Below, in pieces: positions 7,252 to 15,286 of a stretch of 29,450 nt of DNA. Location: assembly GCA_030605285.1 (NCBI GenBank), contig JAUWIQ010000001.1, positions 1-29,450 on the forward strand, in the 5' to 3' direction. Made by a program: the position numbers and the translations under genes. The DNA is from Planctomycetota bacterium (GTDB lineage: Bacteria; Planctomycetota; Planctomycetia; Pirellulales; UBA7805). The notes below the pieces were generated by a model that saw only the letters and a program-made list of their open reading frames with translations, had not been told where the DNA came from and ran no database searches. Each line of letters opens with the position of its first letter. Position 1 is the stretch's first letter.

Positions 7252-8388
7252 ATGCCCGAGTCTGAAACGAATCTGGATCGCGCCACGGAAGAGTCCGTCG
7301 CGGCTGCCCGCCGCGCGCTGGATGCCCATGTCCACGAAACCGTACAATGGCACTTTGATCCTTCCACCGGCTGCCCCTTTTGGCTGCAATACGCAAAGGA
7401 TGTCTTGAAATTCGATCCTCTTCACGAAATCAATACGTACGATGATTTAAAGAAATTTCCTCCTTTTGAAGATGAACTTCTCCGTGGCGGTCCCGTCCGC
7501 CGCTGGGTTCCCAAGGAATATGAGGACGCTCCCGTTTATGTGTTTGAAACGGGCGGCACCACCGGGGTACCGAAATCACGAGTGGTCGTTGATGATTTTC
7601 GCATCGATTACGAACACTTCAGCGAGACACTCCCCGACAACTATTTTCCGCGCGGTTCCAATTGGCTGATGCTGGGGCCCTCAGGACCTCGCCGCCTGCG
7701 ACTGGCCGTGGAGCACCTTTGCCAATTCCGTGGCGGGGTCTGCTTCTGCATCGATCTTGATCCCCGCTGGGTCATCAAACTGATCAACAAGGGATGGATG
7801 GAACACCTTGAGGCGTACAAGGAGCACTGTATTGAGCAGGCACTCACGATTCTCGGGGCAGGCCACGATATCCGCTGCCTGTTCACAACCCCCAAACTGC
7901 TCGAGGCCCTGGCATTGGCACTCGAGCAGCAAGGCAGCAGCATTGCGGATACCGGGATCACCGGGATCTTTTCCGGGGGTACTGAATTCACACCGCAGTG
8001 GACCCGTTTCGCCACCGAGGAATTGCTCTCTGGCGGTCCGTCCGAGGGGGGCATCTACATGACACCCACCTATGGCAACACCCTGATGGGTCTGGCCTGC
8101 AGTCGCCCGGTTCGAGCCGAGGACGGCTACAAGATCACGTACTATGCTCCCCAACCGCGGGCAGTCCTGGAAGTTGTCGATTTTGAAGAACCCAACCGCA
8201 TCGTTGCCTACGGAGAAACCGGTCGCGTGCGACTTACCACCCTGACGAAGGAATTCTTCGTTCCTGGATTTTTGGAGCGCGATGAAGGCGAACGGGAACC
8301 GCCCTATGAGAAATATCCCTGGGATGGTGTGAGTGGCGTACGACCCTTCCGAAAACTGGCCGCTGCGACCACCATCGGAGTCTATTAA
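7252..8388 (+). CDS. Acyl/aryl-adenylating enzyme, PaaK/LuxE-like
   Basis: This 378-residue protein belongs to the adenylate-forming enzyme superfamily, most like phenylacetate-CoA ligase (PaaK) and the LuxE acyl-protein synthetase. The phosphate-binding loop is ETGGTTGVPKSR (99-110). Residues about 232-245 (GITGIFSGGTEFTP) correspond to the A5-side loop in PaaK-like enzymes, and MTPTYGNTLMG follows. It is shorter than full-length CoA ligases (about 430-550) and seems to lack a separate C-terminal domain, as in LuxE. It would activate a carboxylate with ATP. The next two genes encode an aldehyde-dehydrogenase-fold reductase and an iron alcohol dehydrogenase, suggesting acid to aldehyde to alcohol chemistry. 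The substrate (fatty or aromatic acid) is not evident. It is the first gene of the left arm of the locus. Confidence 0.8.
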   Translation: MPESETNLDRATEESVAAARRALDAHVHETVQWHFDPSTGCPFWLQYAKDVLKFDPLHEINTYDDLKKFPPFEDELLRGGPVRRWVPKEYEDAPVYVFETGGTTGVPKSRVVVDDFRIDYEHFSETLPDNYFPRGSNWLMLGPSGPRRLRLAVEHLCQFRGGVCFCIDLDPRWVIKLINKGWMEHLEAYKEHCIEQALTILGAGHDIRCLFTTPKLLEALALALEQQGSSIADTGITGIFSGGTEFTPQWTRFATEELLSGGPSEGGIYMTPTYGNTLMGLACSRPVRAEDGYKITYYAPQPRAVLEVVDFEEPNRIVAYGETGRVRLTTLTKEFFVPGFLERDEGEREPPYEKYPWDGVSGVRPFRKLAAATTIGVY

Positions 8389-8454
8389 AAAAAATTGCCA
8401 CTCGCGATTCGTCTCCCTGTTTCCCACCAGAGATCCTGAACACCCACCACTGCC

Positions 8455-9936
8455 ATGCTCAATCTACCCATTATTCGCTGGGGCAAACCCTACGAGTCCC
8501 TGGAGTCCCATGAGATCCCGCATTTCATTAGCAGAAAACCAATTGCAAGCATCAGTCAGGCAGGGGCGGGACTACTGAAGCGCGACATGCGCAAGGCACC
8601 GAGGGCGCGCGATCTGCTTCGAGGGATTCCCTGCTCCCTCTTGATCGAGCAGGTTCAGCGGGCAGCGGAACTCTTCCGCGATGGCACGTTGCCGGTCGGT
8701 GACGGTACACAAACACCCGAGCAGTTCGCCCACGCCCAGTCGGCTACGACCGGCCTGCCCGAGCATATGTGCCGTAGTAACATGGAAAAAAATTACTTTG
8801 TTCTCCGCCATATGGATCGATTGCTCGATGCGCTGACGCGGGGCCTGGATTTAAATATTCTCAGCCGGGGTTTTGGTATCGAAGACCGCGGGGTGGTCGT
8901 CAGCTATCAAGCCCAATCCCCAGTACTCGGCCTCGTGTTGCCATCCAACTCACCTGGAGTCCATACGCTTTGGCTTCCTGTCATCCCGCTACAGATCGGC
9001 CTCGTACTCAAACCGGGCTCGCTAGAACCTTGGACTCCCTATCGGATGATGTCCGCCTTTGTCGAAGCGGGAATCCCACCCGAAGTATTTGCAATCTATC
9101 CTGGAGAAGGAGCCGACATCGGCTCGGCGGTTGTCGCCGATTGCGACCGCTGCATGATCTTTGGTGGCGAGCCGACGATCGAGCAATATCAGGGAAATCC
9201 AAAAGTGCAGGTTCACGGTCCGGGTTACAGCAAAATCCTGCTCGGAGATGATGTGGTGGATGCCTGGGAAGACTATCTCGATCTGATGGTAGAGAGTGTG
9301 CTGGCCAACAGCGGGCGGAGTTGCATCAACGCCTCAAGTATCTGGGCATCGCGTCATACCGAGGAAATTGCCCAAGCTCTGGCGGAACGCATCGGCCCCA
9401 TTGAAGCCCTACCTCCCGAAGACGATGCGGCCCAATTGGCGGCATTTACAAATCCCGAAATGGCAACAGCAATCTGGACCCTAATCGAGGCAGACTTGGG
9501 CGAAGCGGGGGTCGAACATGTAAGTGAGGCGTCTGGCCCACGACTAGTAGAACACCCAGAGTATGCTTATTTACGGCCCATGGTCGTCCACTGTGACAAG
9601 GCAACCCGGGCGATTGCCCATCGGGAATATATGTTCCCGTTTGTCGCAGTGGTCCGCTGCCCCGAGGAGAAGATGGTCGATTCAATCGGTCGTACACTGG
9701 TGGCAAGTGGAATCAGCGAGAATCCGGAATTTCAACGGCAACTCACCCATGCCACGCATATCGACCGCTTGAACCTGGGGCCGATCAGCACAACCAAGCT
9801 GGATTGGCTACAACCCCACGAAGGAAACCTGGTGGAGTTCCTCTATCGCGGCCGTGCACTTCAAACCACGGAACAAATGCTTGCCTCCGTCTTACGGGAC
9901 GAAGGGGACAAACCGGCGGAAACATCGACCTCATGA
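8455..9936 (+). CDS. Aldehyde dehydrogenase-fold protein, probably acylating (LuxC-like)
   Basis: This 493-residue protein has ALDH features: the substrate/cofactor strand LPSNSPGVHTLWLPV (about 163-177) and the nucleophile C290 in NSGRSCINASS. Where classical ALDHs carry the general-base glutamate (ELGG), this protein reads VHGPGYSK (253-260). Loss of that Glu is typical of CoA-acylating or acyl-reductase members such as EutE and LuxC, so a reductive role is inferred. It follows the adenylating enzyme by 66 bp and overlaps the alcohol dehydrogenase by 4 bp (ATGA), so the three are likely coupled. No clear Shine-Dalgarno precedes the ATG at 8455, and another start is possible. Fatty-acyl versus aryl substrate is open. 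Confidence 0.82.
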   Translation: MLNLPIIRWGKPYESLESHEIPHFISRKPIASISQAGAGLLKRDMRKAPRARDLLRGIPCSLLIEQVQRAAELFRDGTLPVGDGTQTPEQFAHAQSATTGLPEHMCRSNMEKNYFVLRHMDRLLDALTRGLDLNILSRGFGIEDRGVVVSYQAQSPVLGLVLPSNSPGVHTLWLPVIPLQIGLVLKPGSLEPWTPYRMMSAFVEAGIPPEVFAIYPGEGADIGSAVVADCDRCMIFGGEPTIEQYQGNPKVQVHGPGYSKILLGDDVVDAWEDYLDLMVESVLANSGRSCINASSIWASRHTEEIAQALAERIGPIEALPPEDDAAQLAAFTNPEMATAIWTLIEADLGEAGVEHVSEASGPRLVEHPEYAYLRPMVVHCDKATRAIAHREYMFPFVAVVRCPEEKMVDSIGRTLVASGISENPEFQRQLTHATHIDRLNLGPISTTKLDWLQPHEGNLVEFLYRGRALQTTEQMLASVLRDEGDKPAETSTS

Positions 9937-11084
9937 ATTCTTTTGATTTCTATCCTCAAACGCGTATTGCCTTCGGTATCGATCGAATCGACGACCTCGG
10001 TTCTCTGGCAACCGGTTCGGGAGCCCGGCGGGTACTGGTGGTAAGCGATCCCGGAATCGTCGCAGTAGGACATACTGCGCGCGGACTGGAAATCCTGCAG
10101 AAGGCCGGCCTGCAAACTGAGCTGTTTACAGGCGTTCACGAAAATCCGACCACAAAAGACGTGGAAGCGGGACTCGTCTATGCACAATGTTTTGAACCTG
10201 ACTTGATCGTCGGACTTGGGGGCGGAAGTTCCATGGACTGTGCCAAGGGCATCAACTTCCTCTTCTCCTGCGGGGGGAAAATGCAGGACTACTGGGGGGT
10301 CGGCAAAGCAACTCAGCCGCTGTTGCCGATGATTGCAGTACCGACAACGGCCGGCACCGGAAGCGAGGCGCAGAGTTTCGCGCTGATCTCGGACCCCCAG
10401 ACCCACACGAAAATGGCCTGTGGAGATCGCCGCGCTGCGTTTCGTATTGCCGTGCTAGATCCCAGGTTGACGCGAACACAACCCGCCAATCTAACTGCCC
10501 TAACAGGTATTGATGCGATCGCCCACGCCCTGGAGACCTATGTCACCTCACGCCGAAATCCGGTATCTCTGACCTACAGCCGGGAAGCGTGGCGGCTCCT
10601 CTCGGGAAACTTGAGTCGGGTGCTTGATGCGCCCAATGATTTGGAGCCGCGGAGTGGCATGCAACTAGGTGCCTGTCTTGCCGGCATGGCAATCGAAAAC
10701 TCCATGCTGGGTGCTGCCCATGCATTGGCAAACCCGCTGACGGCCAACTACGAGATCGTCCATGGTCAAGCCGTGGCGATCATGCTGCCCCACGTGATCC
10801 GTTACAACGCAGAGGCTACAGGAAACTGGTATGAGGAAATTCTGACGCTTGCGCAAGAGGTCAACGGCTGCCCGCCGGCCAGCACGGGAGCGGCTGGGCT
10901 GGCCGATTTTGTCTCACTGCTGATTGAACGGGCGGGCCTTGAAAGTCGGCTCTCGCAGCTGGATATCGATACCACACAACTCTCCACGTTGGCCGATCAG
11001 GCATCGCAACAGTGGACGGGGACATTCAACCCTCGTAAAGTAACGGTGGAGGATTTGCACGAACTTTATCGGGCTGCGCTCTAA
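9933..11084 (+). CDS. Iron-containing alcohol dehydrogenase
   Basis: This is a group III (Fe-ADH) dehydrogenase of 383 residues. The NAD(P)-binding GGGSSMDCAK (96-105) and PTTAGTGSEA (137-146) are present. All four expected metal ligands are visible: D194 and H198 in GIDAIAHALE, H263 in GAAHAL and H277 in IVHGQA. The start is the ATG at 9933, overlapping the upstream stop as ATGA; an earlier in-frame ATG at 9804 lies deep in the upstream gene and is rejected. It should interconvert an aldehyde made by the preceding enzyme and the alcohol, in the cytosol. A 10-bp gap separates it from the next gene. Confidence 0.92.
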   Translation: MNSFDFYPQTRIAFGIDRIDDLGSLATGSGARRVLVVSDPGIVAVGHTARGLEILQKAGLQTELFTGVHENPTTKDVEAGLVYAQCFEPDLIVGLGGGSSMDCAKGINFLFSCGGKMQDYWGVGKATQPLLPMIAVPTTAGTGSEAQSFALISDPQTHTKMACGDRRAAFRIAVLDPRLTRTQPANLTALTGIDAIAHALETYVTSRRNPVSLTYSREAWRLLSGNLSRVLDAPNDLEPRSGMQLGACLAGMAIENSMLGAAHALANPLTANYEIVHGQAVAIMLPHVIRYNAEATGNWYEEILTLAQEVNGCPPASTGAAGLADFVSLLIERAGLESRLSQLDIDTTQLSTLADQASQQWTGTFNPRKVTVEDLHELYRAAL

Positions 11085-11094
11085 GGACCGGATC

Positions 11095-12285
11095 ATGAAC
11101 TCGCGACAAGGCGTTTCTTGGCAGCGGCTTTTCTCAATCGTGCTGCTTGTCGGGACATTTTCTCTGGCAACTAATCTTCAGTCCCCGCTGCAGACCCATG
11201 CGGTCGAGGAAGACCGCACGGCTACAGACGGTGCAGACTGGCCTCTGTTTCGTGGCAACCCGGCTGGAACCGGTGTCGCCACCTCGACCTTGCCGGAGGA
11301 CCTCGAGTTGCTCTGGGAATTCCGCACTGAAGACAGCCTCTTCGCCGCGACCGCAGCTATTGTCGAGGACACAATCTATCTGGGCGATGCCGACAAATGG
11401 TTTTACGCAATCGAACTCGAGACGGGCCGCAAGAAGTGGAGCCACGAAGTGGAAATGGGGTTTCTTGGTTCCGCGGCAGTTCGTAACGGGCGCGTGTTTG
11501 TCGGCGACAGTGATGGGATCTTTTATTGTCTGGACGCCAAGACCGGCAATGTCCTTTGGAAGCAGGAAACCGAAGCAGAAATCAATTCGAGCCCCAACTT
11601 CTACAAAGACAGTGTGCTCATTGGATCCCAAGATGGGAGCCTTTACCGTTTTCGAATGAGTGATGGATCGATTATTTGGAAATACACGATCGAAGCAAGC
11701 GGCGGCATCCAGTGTTCGCCAACGTTGGGGGGACACCACGCGTTCATCTGCGGGTGTGACGGCAAATTGCATGTCATCGATGTCGAAACGGGCTCCTCTG
11801 TGGAAACTGTCGAGATCGGAGATCCGACACTCTCTACACCTGCAGTAATCGAATCCAATGTCTATTTTGGCACTGAGGGAGCGACGCTATTTGATGTGAA
11901 CTGGCGGCAGGCAAAAATTATCTGGCGCTATCAAAATTCCCGTCAGCGCACTTCGTATCGGTCGAGTCCTGCCGTAAGCGATCGCGGGATTGTGATTGGC
12001 GGCCGCAACAAGCTCGTAGAACTCATTGACCTCTCCGGTCAACGGGACTGGTCCTTTCCAACCAAGGGCCGCATCGACTCTTCGCCCGTGATCGTCGATA
12101 ATCGTGTGTTCATCGGTTCGGCGGATGGTCGCCTCTATGGACTCAATCTGGAGACCGGGGATAAAGTATGGTCGTACGATGGGGGAGCCGCTTTCAATGC
12201 CTCGCCGGCGGTCGCGCAAGGCCGCCTAGTCATTGGCAATGATGATGGCGTCTTATACTGCTTTGGCCAAAATCGCACGGAGTAG
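11095..12285 (+). CDS. Secreted PQQ-type beta-propeller repeat protein
   Basis: This 396-residue protein starts with a signal peptide: basic MNSRQGVSWQR, a hydrophobic core LFSIVLLVGTFSLA and probable cleavage near THAVEE. The mature part begins WPLFRGNPAGTGVA, the usual opening of PQQ-like (BamB-type) propellers in planctomycetes. It repeats blades with the pattern G-x-Y/F-x-L/I-D-x-x-T/S-G-x-x-x-W (for example YGLNLETGDKVWSY). About seven to eight blades fit the length. No cytochrome or dehydrogenase catalytic segment is seen, so it may be a scaffold rather than a quinoprotein enzyme. It lies between the alcohol dehydrogenase and a radical SAM gene in an apparent operon, yet would act outside the cytoplasm. 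Confidence 0.88.
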   Translation: MNSRQGVSWQRLFSIVLLVGTFSLATNLQSPLQTHAVEEDRTATDGADWPLFRGNPAGTGVATSTLPEDLELLWEFRTEDSLFAATAAIVEDTIYLGDADKWFYAIELETGRKKWSHEVEMGFLGSAAVRNGRVFVGDSDGIFYCLDAKTGNVLWKQETEAEINSSPNFYKDSVLIGSQDGSLYRFRMSDGSIIWKYTIEASGGIQCSPTLGGHHAFICGCDGKLHVIDVETGSSVETVEIGDPTLSTPAVIESNVYFGTEGATLFDVNWRQAKIIWRYQNSRQRTSYRSSPAVSDRGIVIGGRNKLVELIDLSGQRDWSFPTKGRIDSSPVIVDNRVFIGSADGRLYGLNLETGDKVWSYDGGAAFNASPAVAQGRLVIGNDDGVLYCFGQNRTE

Positions 12286-12330
12286 TCGTCGGACAGCGAC
12301 CCACACTACCCAATCACCTAGACAGAGCTC

Positions 12331-13635
12331 ATGTCGACCGAAGCAACAAAAACTGAAGTCGGAAGTTATTTTATTTCTAACTATCCGCCCTTTTCCCAGT
12401 GGGATGCGGAGAGTCTGCAGGAGGTCGAATCGGTAATGCAGGCTCCTCCTGCCGATGTTCCCCTGGGACTTTATCTCCACATTCCCTTTTGTCGCAAACG
12501 GTGCAAGTTCTGTTATTTCAAAGTTTTTACGGAAAAGAAAAGCGACCAGATCGAAGAGTACTTGGCGGCGCTCTGTCGCGAAATCGAACTCGTCAGTCGA
12601 CTCCCGGTGATGGGGAACCGCCCATTTCGATTCGTTTATTTTGGCGGTGGAACCCCCTCATTTCTCAGCAGCAAACAGCTGGTGCGGTTGGTCGAACGCC
12701 TGCAGCAGAATGTCCGTTGGGACGAGGCAGAAGAGGTTACCTTTGAATGTGAACCGGGGACCCTCTCGGAGCCCAAGATCCAGACCTTGAAGCAACTGGG
12801 GGTGACAAGGCTAAGTCTTGGAATCGAAAATTTCAGCGATCAAATACTCCAGGAAAATGGCCGTGCCCACCTCTCCGCCGAAGTCTACAAATCATGGGAG
12901 TGGATCGAGGAGGCGGATTTTTACCATATCAATATCGATTTGATTGCGGGTATGGCGGGCGAAACATGGGAAAACTGGCAAGACTGTGTTCGCCGCACGC
13001 TTGAGCTTGCGCCCGACAGTGTGACGATCTACCAGATGGAACTGCCCTTCAACACGGTCTACTCGCAGGACATTCTGGGGAACCGAATCAAAACGCCGGT
13101 TGCGGATTGGGCCACCAAGCGCCAATGGGTCGACTATGCCTTCCGCGAGTTGGAGAATGTGGGCTACATGGTTTCGAGCGCTTACACGATGGTTCGAGAC
13201 AAGGACAAGGTAAATTTCAGCTATCGCGACAACCTTTGGCAGGGGAGCGATCTGCTGGCGACTGGAATTGCCAGTTTTGGCCACATCTCGGGGGTTCACT
13301 ATCAGAACAAGCCGGAGTGGGAAGATTATGTCGGGGACCTCCAGCAGAGCCGCCTGCCACTGCAGCGGGCACTGCGTCCTACGCAAACGGAAGCCTTGAT
13401 TCGTGAAATGATTCTGCAGTTGAAAACCGGTCATCTCGACACGCGTTATTTCGAGAATAAATTTCAAACCGATATCCTCGCCCACTGGCAGTCGGTTTGG
13501 TCTGATTATGTCGAAAAGGGTCTCGCAGAAATTGATCGTCCACAGATACGCCTGACTCGTGCGGGTCTGCTTCGCGTAGACTCCCTGCTTCCCGCCTTCT
13601 TTGAAAAAAAGCACCAGGGGGTCCGTTACACATGA
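12331..13635 (+). CDS. HemN-like radical SAM enzyme
   Basis: This 434-residue protein has the coproporphyrinogen oxidase (HemN/HemW) family architecture. HIPFCRKRCKFCYF carries the 4Fe-4S ligands C54, C58 and C61. FGGGTPSFL and SLGIENFSDQILQENGRAH are the next family motifs, and a HemN-type C-terminal winged-helix region follows. True HemN has a fourth cysteine in a CxC; here that position is Phe, so anaerobic coproporphyrinogen oxidation is unlikely. HemW-like proteins and class C radical SAM methyltransferases share this form. The next gene, a lipoyl-domain protein, overlaps it by 4 bp, and a ferredoxin protein follows, suggesting a dedicated redox or carrier set. The reaction cannot be named. 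Confidence 0.87.
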   Translation: MSTEATKTEVGSYFISNYPPFSQWDAESLQEVESVMQAPPADVPLGLYLHIPFCRKRCKFCYFKVFTEKKSDQIEEYLAALCREIELVSRLPVMGNRPFRFVYFGGGTPSFLSSKQLVRLVERLQQNVRWDEAEEVTFECEPGTLSEPKIQTLKQLGVTRLSLGIENFSDQILQENGRAHLSAEVYKSWEWIEEADFYHINIDLIAGMAGETWENWQDCVRRTLELAPDSVTIYQMELPFNTVYSQDILGNRIKTPVADWATKRQWVDYAFRELENVGYMVSSAYTMVRDKDKVNFSYRDNLWQGSDLLATGIASFGHISGVHYQNKPEWEDYVGDLQQSRLPLQRALRPTQTEALIREMILQLKTGHLDTRYFENKFQTDILAHWQSVWSDYVEKGLAEIDRPQIRLTRAGLLRVDSLLPAFFEKKHQGVRYT

Positions 13636-14081
13636 GCCTGGTGTTCCGGATGGGTGAATTCGAAGCGATTTTTCCTACCGATCGGCTGTATGCAAAAAAC
13701 CATATGTGGGCGTTGGAGCATGCGGACGGCTGGCGGTTCGGTTTTGCTGCCTATGCCGTACGTATGCTCCAGGACGTCTATTTTCTTGACTGGGAGATTA
13801 CCACAGGCATGGATGTCCGTGAAGGAATGCAGATTGGCGACATTGAAAGCAGCAAAGCAGAGAGTTCACTCCATGCGCCGCTGGCAGGCAAAATCCTCCG
13901 CATCAACAGCGCATTGCTCAAGGATCCCTCTGCAATCAACGTCGATAAATATGGTGACGGTTGGCTGTTTGAGCTGGCGGCCGATGGGGCAGCGCTGCTC
14001 GAGGCAAGTGCCTATCTGCAACACCTCACCTCGGTCTGGGAAGTGACGCAGAAAACGATTAAGGGGCAATTGAACCAGTAG
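13632..14081 (+). CDS. GcvH-like lipoyl-domain protein
   Basis: This 149-residue protein resembles the glycine cleavage H protein. The lipoylation site is K75 in IESSKAESSLHAPLAG, followed by GKILRINSALLKDPSAIN and YGDGWLFEL, as in GcvH. The ATG at 13632 overlaps the stop of the HemN-like gene (ATGA), so translation is probably coupled. No gcvT or gcvP is nearby, so this is unlikely to be the housekeeping H protein. GcvH-like lipoyl carriers also work outside glycine cleavage, for example LbpA proteins of sulfur oxidation, but no sHdr genes are present here. It may carry an intermediate or serve as a dithiol electron donor for the adjacent radical SAM enzyme (inference). Confidence 0.88.
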   Translation: MSLVFRMGEFEAIFPTDRLYAKNHMWALEHADGWRFGFAAYAVRMLQDVYFLDWEITTGMDVREGMQIGDIESSKAESSLHAPLAGKILRINSALLKDPSAINVDKYGDGWLFELAADGAALLEASAYLQHLTSVWEVTQKTIKGQLNQ

Positions 14082-14118
14082 TAGCTAGACTGTTGTAATC
14101 GTCGGAGAAACAATTAGT

Positions 14119-15249
14119 ATGGGTGGGTCTTTGCCCACATCCCCTGATATGACCAGCCCTCCTTTTCCCATGGCCCATCACATCACGGTCGTCATCTCGC
14201 AGGGCCAGAGTCACCACCCGGCCAAGCGAAAACTTGAGGAAGATCTGGTCTCCCAATTGCTCTTGGAGTCCGGGGTTGAGTTAGCGGTGATCCCCCATCT
14301 CTACGACCTGACTGCGGATGGGTCGGGCATGCTCTGCCTGCAGGGCCTTACGGGCGACATCATTGTCTTGAGTTGGATGTATCCTCGCGCGGCACGGTGG
14401 ATCCTCAACCGCAATAAGATCCAGGGCCAAGAAGGGGCGACCCTCTTGGTTGAGGAGGTCGACCCGGATGAAGAGGAAGCAGAGGAGGTGGACCAAAATA
14501 GCGAGCCCATGCCCCGTGTGATCGATTCGCTGGAAATCCCCAAGCGGCGGATTTACTGTCTCGATCTGCGAGTTCGTAAGCTGGCAGACGACTACCTGCA
14601 GGAAATCAGGCGGATTGTGGAGGAAACAAAGATCACAACGATTGAGCCGACAGACTGGCTCAAGGGACAACCCGCAGCGGAGCACGTGCGTCGGCTGATC
14701 GAACCACTACCTGGGAATGTGGAAAGTCGTGACGCGACGGTCGCGAGCAGGGCCAATAACGGTCTGCCGACCCAGGAGACGGCGGTAATCGAGGAAGAGA
14801 CCGCGCGAAGGTGGTATCCCGTAATCGACATGAGTCGATGTACGAATTGCATGGAATGTATCGACTTCTGTTTGTTTGGTGTCTACGGTGTTGATCAGGC
14901 GGACACCATTCTGGTGGAACAACCCGACAATTGTCGCAAAGGCTGCCCCGCCTGCAGCCGGGTTTGCCCTGAAAACGCAATCATTTTTCCGCAACACAAG
15001 TCACCAGCGATTGCTGGAAGTGCGGAGGTCTTAGAAAATCTTAAAATCGACCTCTCGAAGCTATTTGGCGCGCCCGAGGCCGATGCGGTCGACGTCGCAG
15101 TTCGGGAAAGAGACGAGCAATTGATGCTCGTCGGTCGCGATGCCGTGGGACATGACGTGGGGCTGGAAAGACGACAGCCCGAACGTGAAAACACGAAAAA
15201 GGATGCGCTCGATCAGCTGATCGAGCAACTGGACGAATTCGACCTCTAA
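14119..15249 (+). CDS. Ferredoxin-domain protein with two 4Fe-4S motifs
   Basis: This 376-residue protein has a C-terminal ferredoxin domain with C241, C244, C247 and C251 (CTNCMECIDFC) and C272, C276, C279 and C283 (CRKGCPACSRVCP), enough for two clusters. The second motif has a CxxxC spacing rather than CxxC. Residues about 20-200 form an N-terminal domain of unknown family with an acidic insertion (VEEVDPDEEEAEEVDQ, 111-126). The C-terminal tail is charged. The ATG at 14119 has a GGAG about 11 nt upstream; ATGs at 14149 and 14170 are alternatives with poorer sites. It lies 37 bp after the lipoyl-protein gene, so electron supply to the radical SAM enzymes is the natural guess. It converges on the next gene, which is on the other strand. 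Confidence 0.85.
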   Translation: MGGSLPTSPDMTSPPFPMAHHITVVISQGQSHHPAKRKLEEDLVSQLLLESGVELAVIPHLYDLTADGSGMLCLQGLTGDIIVLSWMYPRAARWILNRNKIQGQEGATLLVEEVDPDEEEAEEVDQNSEPMPRVIDSLEIPKRRIYCLDLRVRKLADDYLQEIRRIVEETKITTIEPTDWLKGQPAAEHVRRLIEPLPGNVESRDATVASRANNGLPTQETAVIEEETARRWYPVIDMSRCTNCMECIDFCLFGVYGVDQADTILVEQPDNCRKGCPACSRVCPENAIIFPQHKSPAIAGSAEVLENLKIDLSKLFGAPEADAVDVAVRERDEQLMLVGRDAVGHDVGLERRQPERENTKKDALDQLIEQLDEFDL

Positions 15250-15286
15250 GGAAGGAATGGCGACCGCTGAACCCACAGAGCGGCGC

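Noticed and set aside
12892..13614. Minus-strand ORF of 240 codons
   Set aside because: It is antisense to the HemN-like gene, which has clear motifs.
12331..13635. Coproporphyrinogen dehydrogenase hemN
   Set aside because: The CxC fourth cysteine typical of HemN is absent (CKFCYF), and no other haem gene is nearby.
13632..14081. Housekeeping glycine cleavage gcvH
   Set aside because: There is no gcvT/gcvP nearby and it is translationally coupled to a HemN-like radical SAM gene; the gcvH symbol was therefore not assigned.
15250..15286. Bidirectional terminator between convergent genes
   Set aside because: Only a 5-bp CCGCT/AGCGG stem is present and there is no T-run on either strand.
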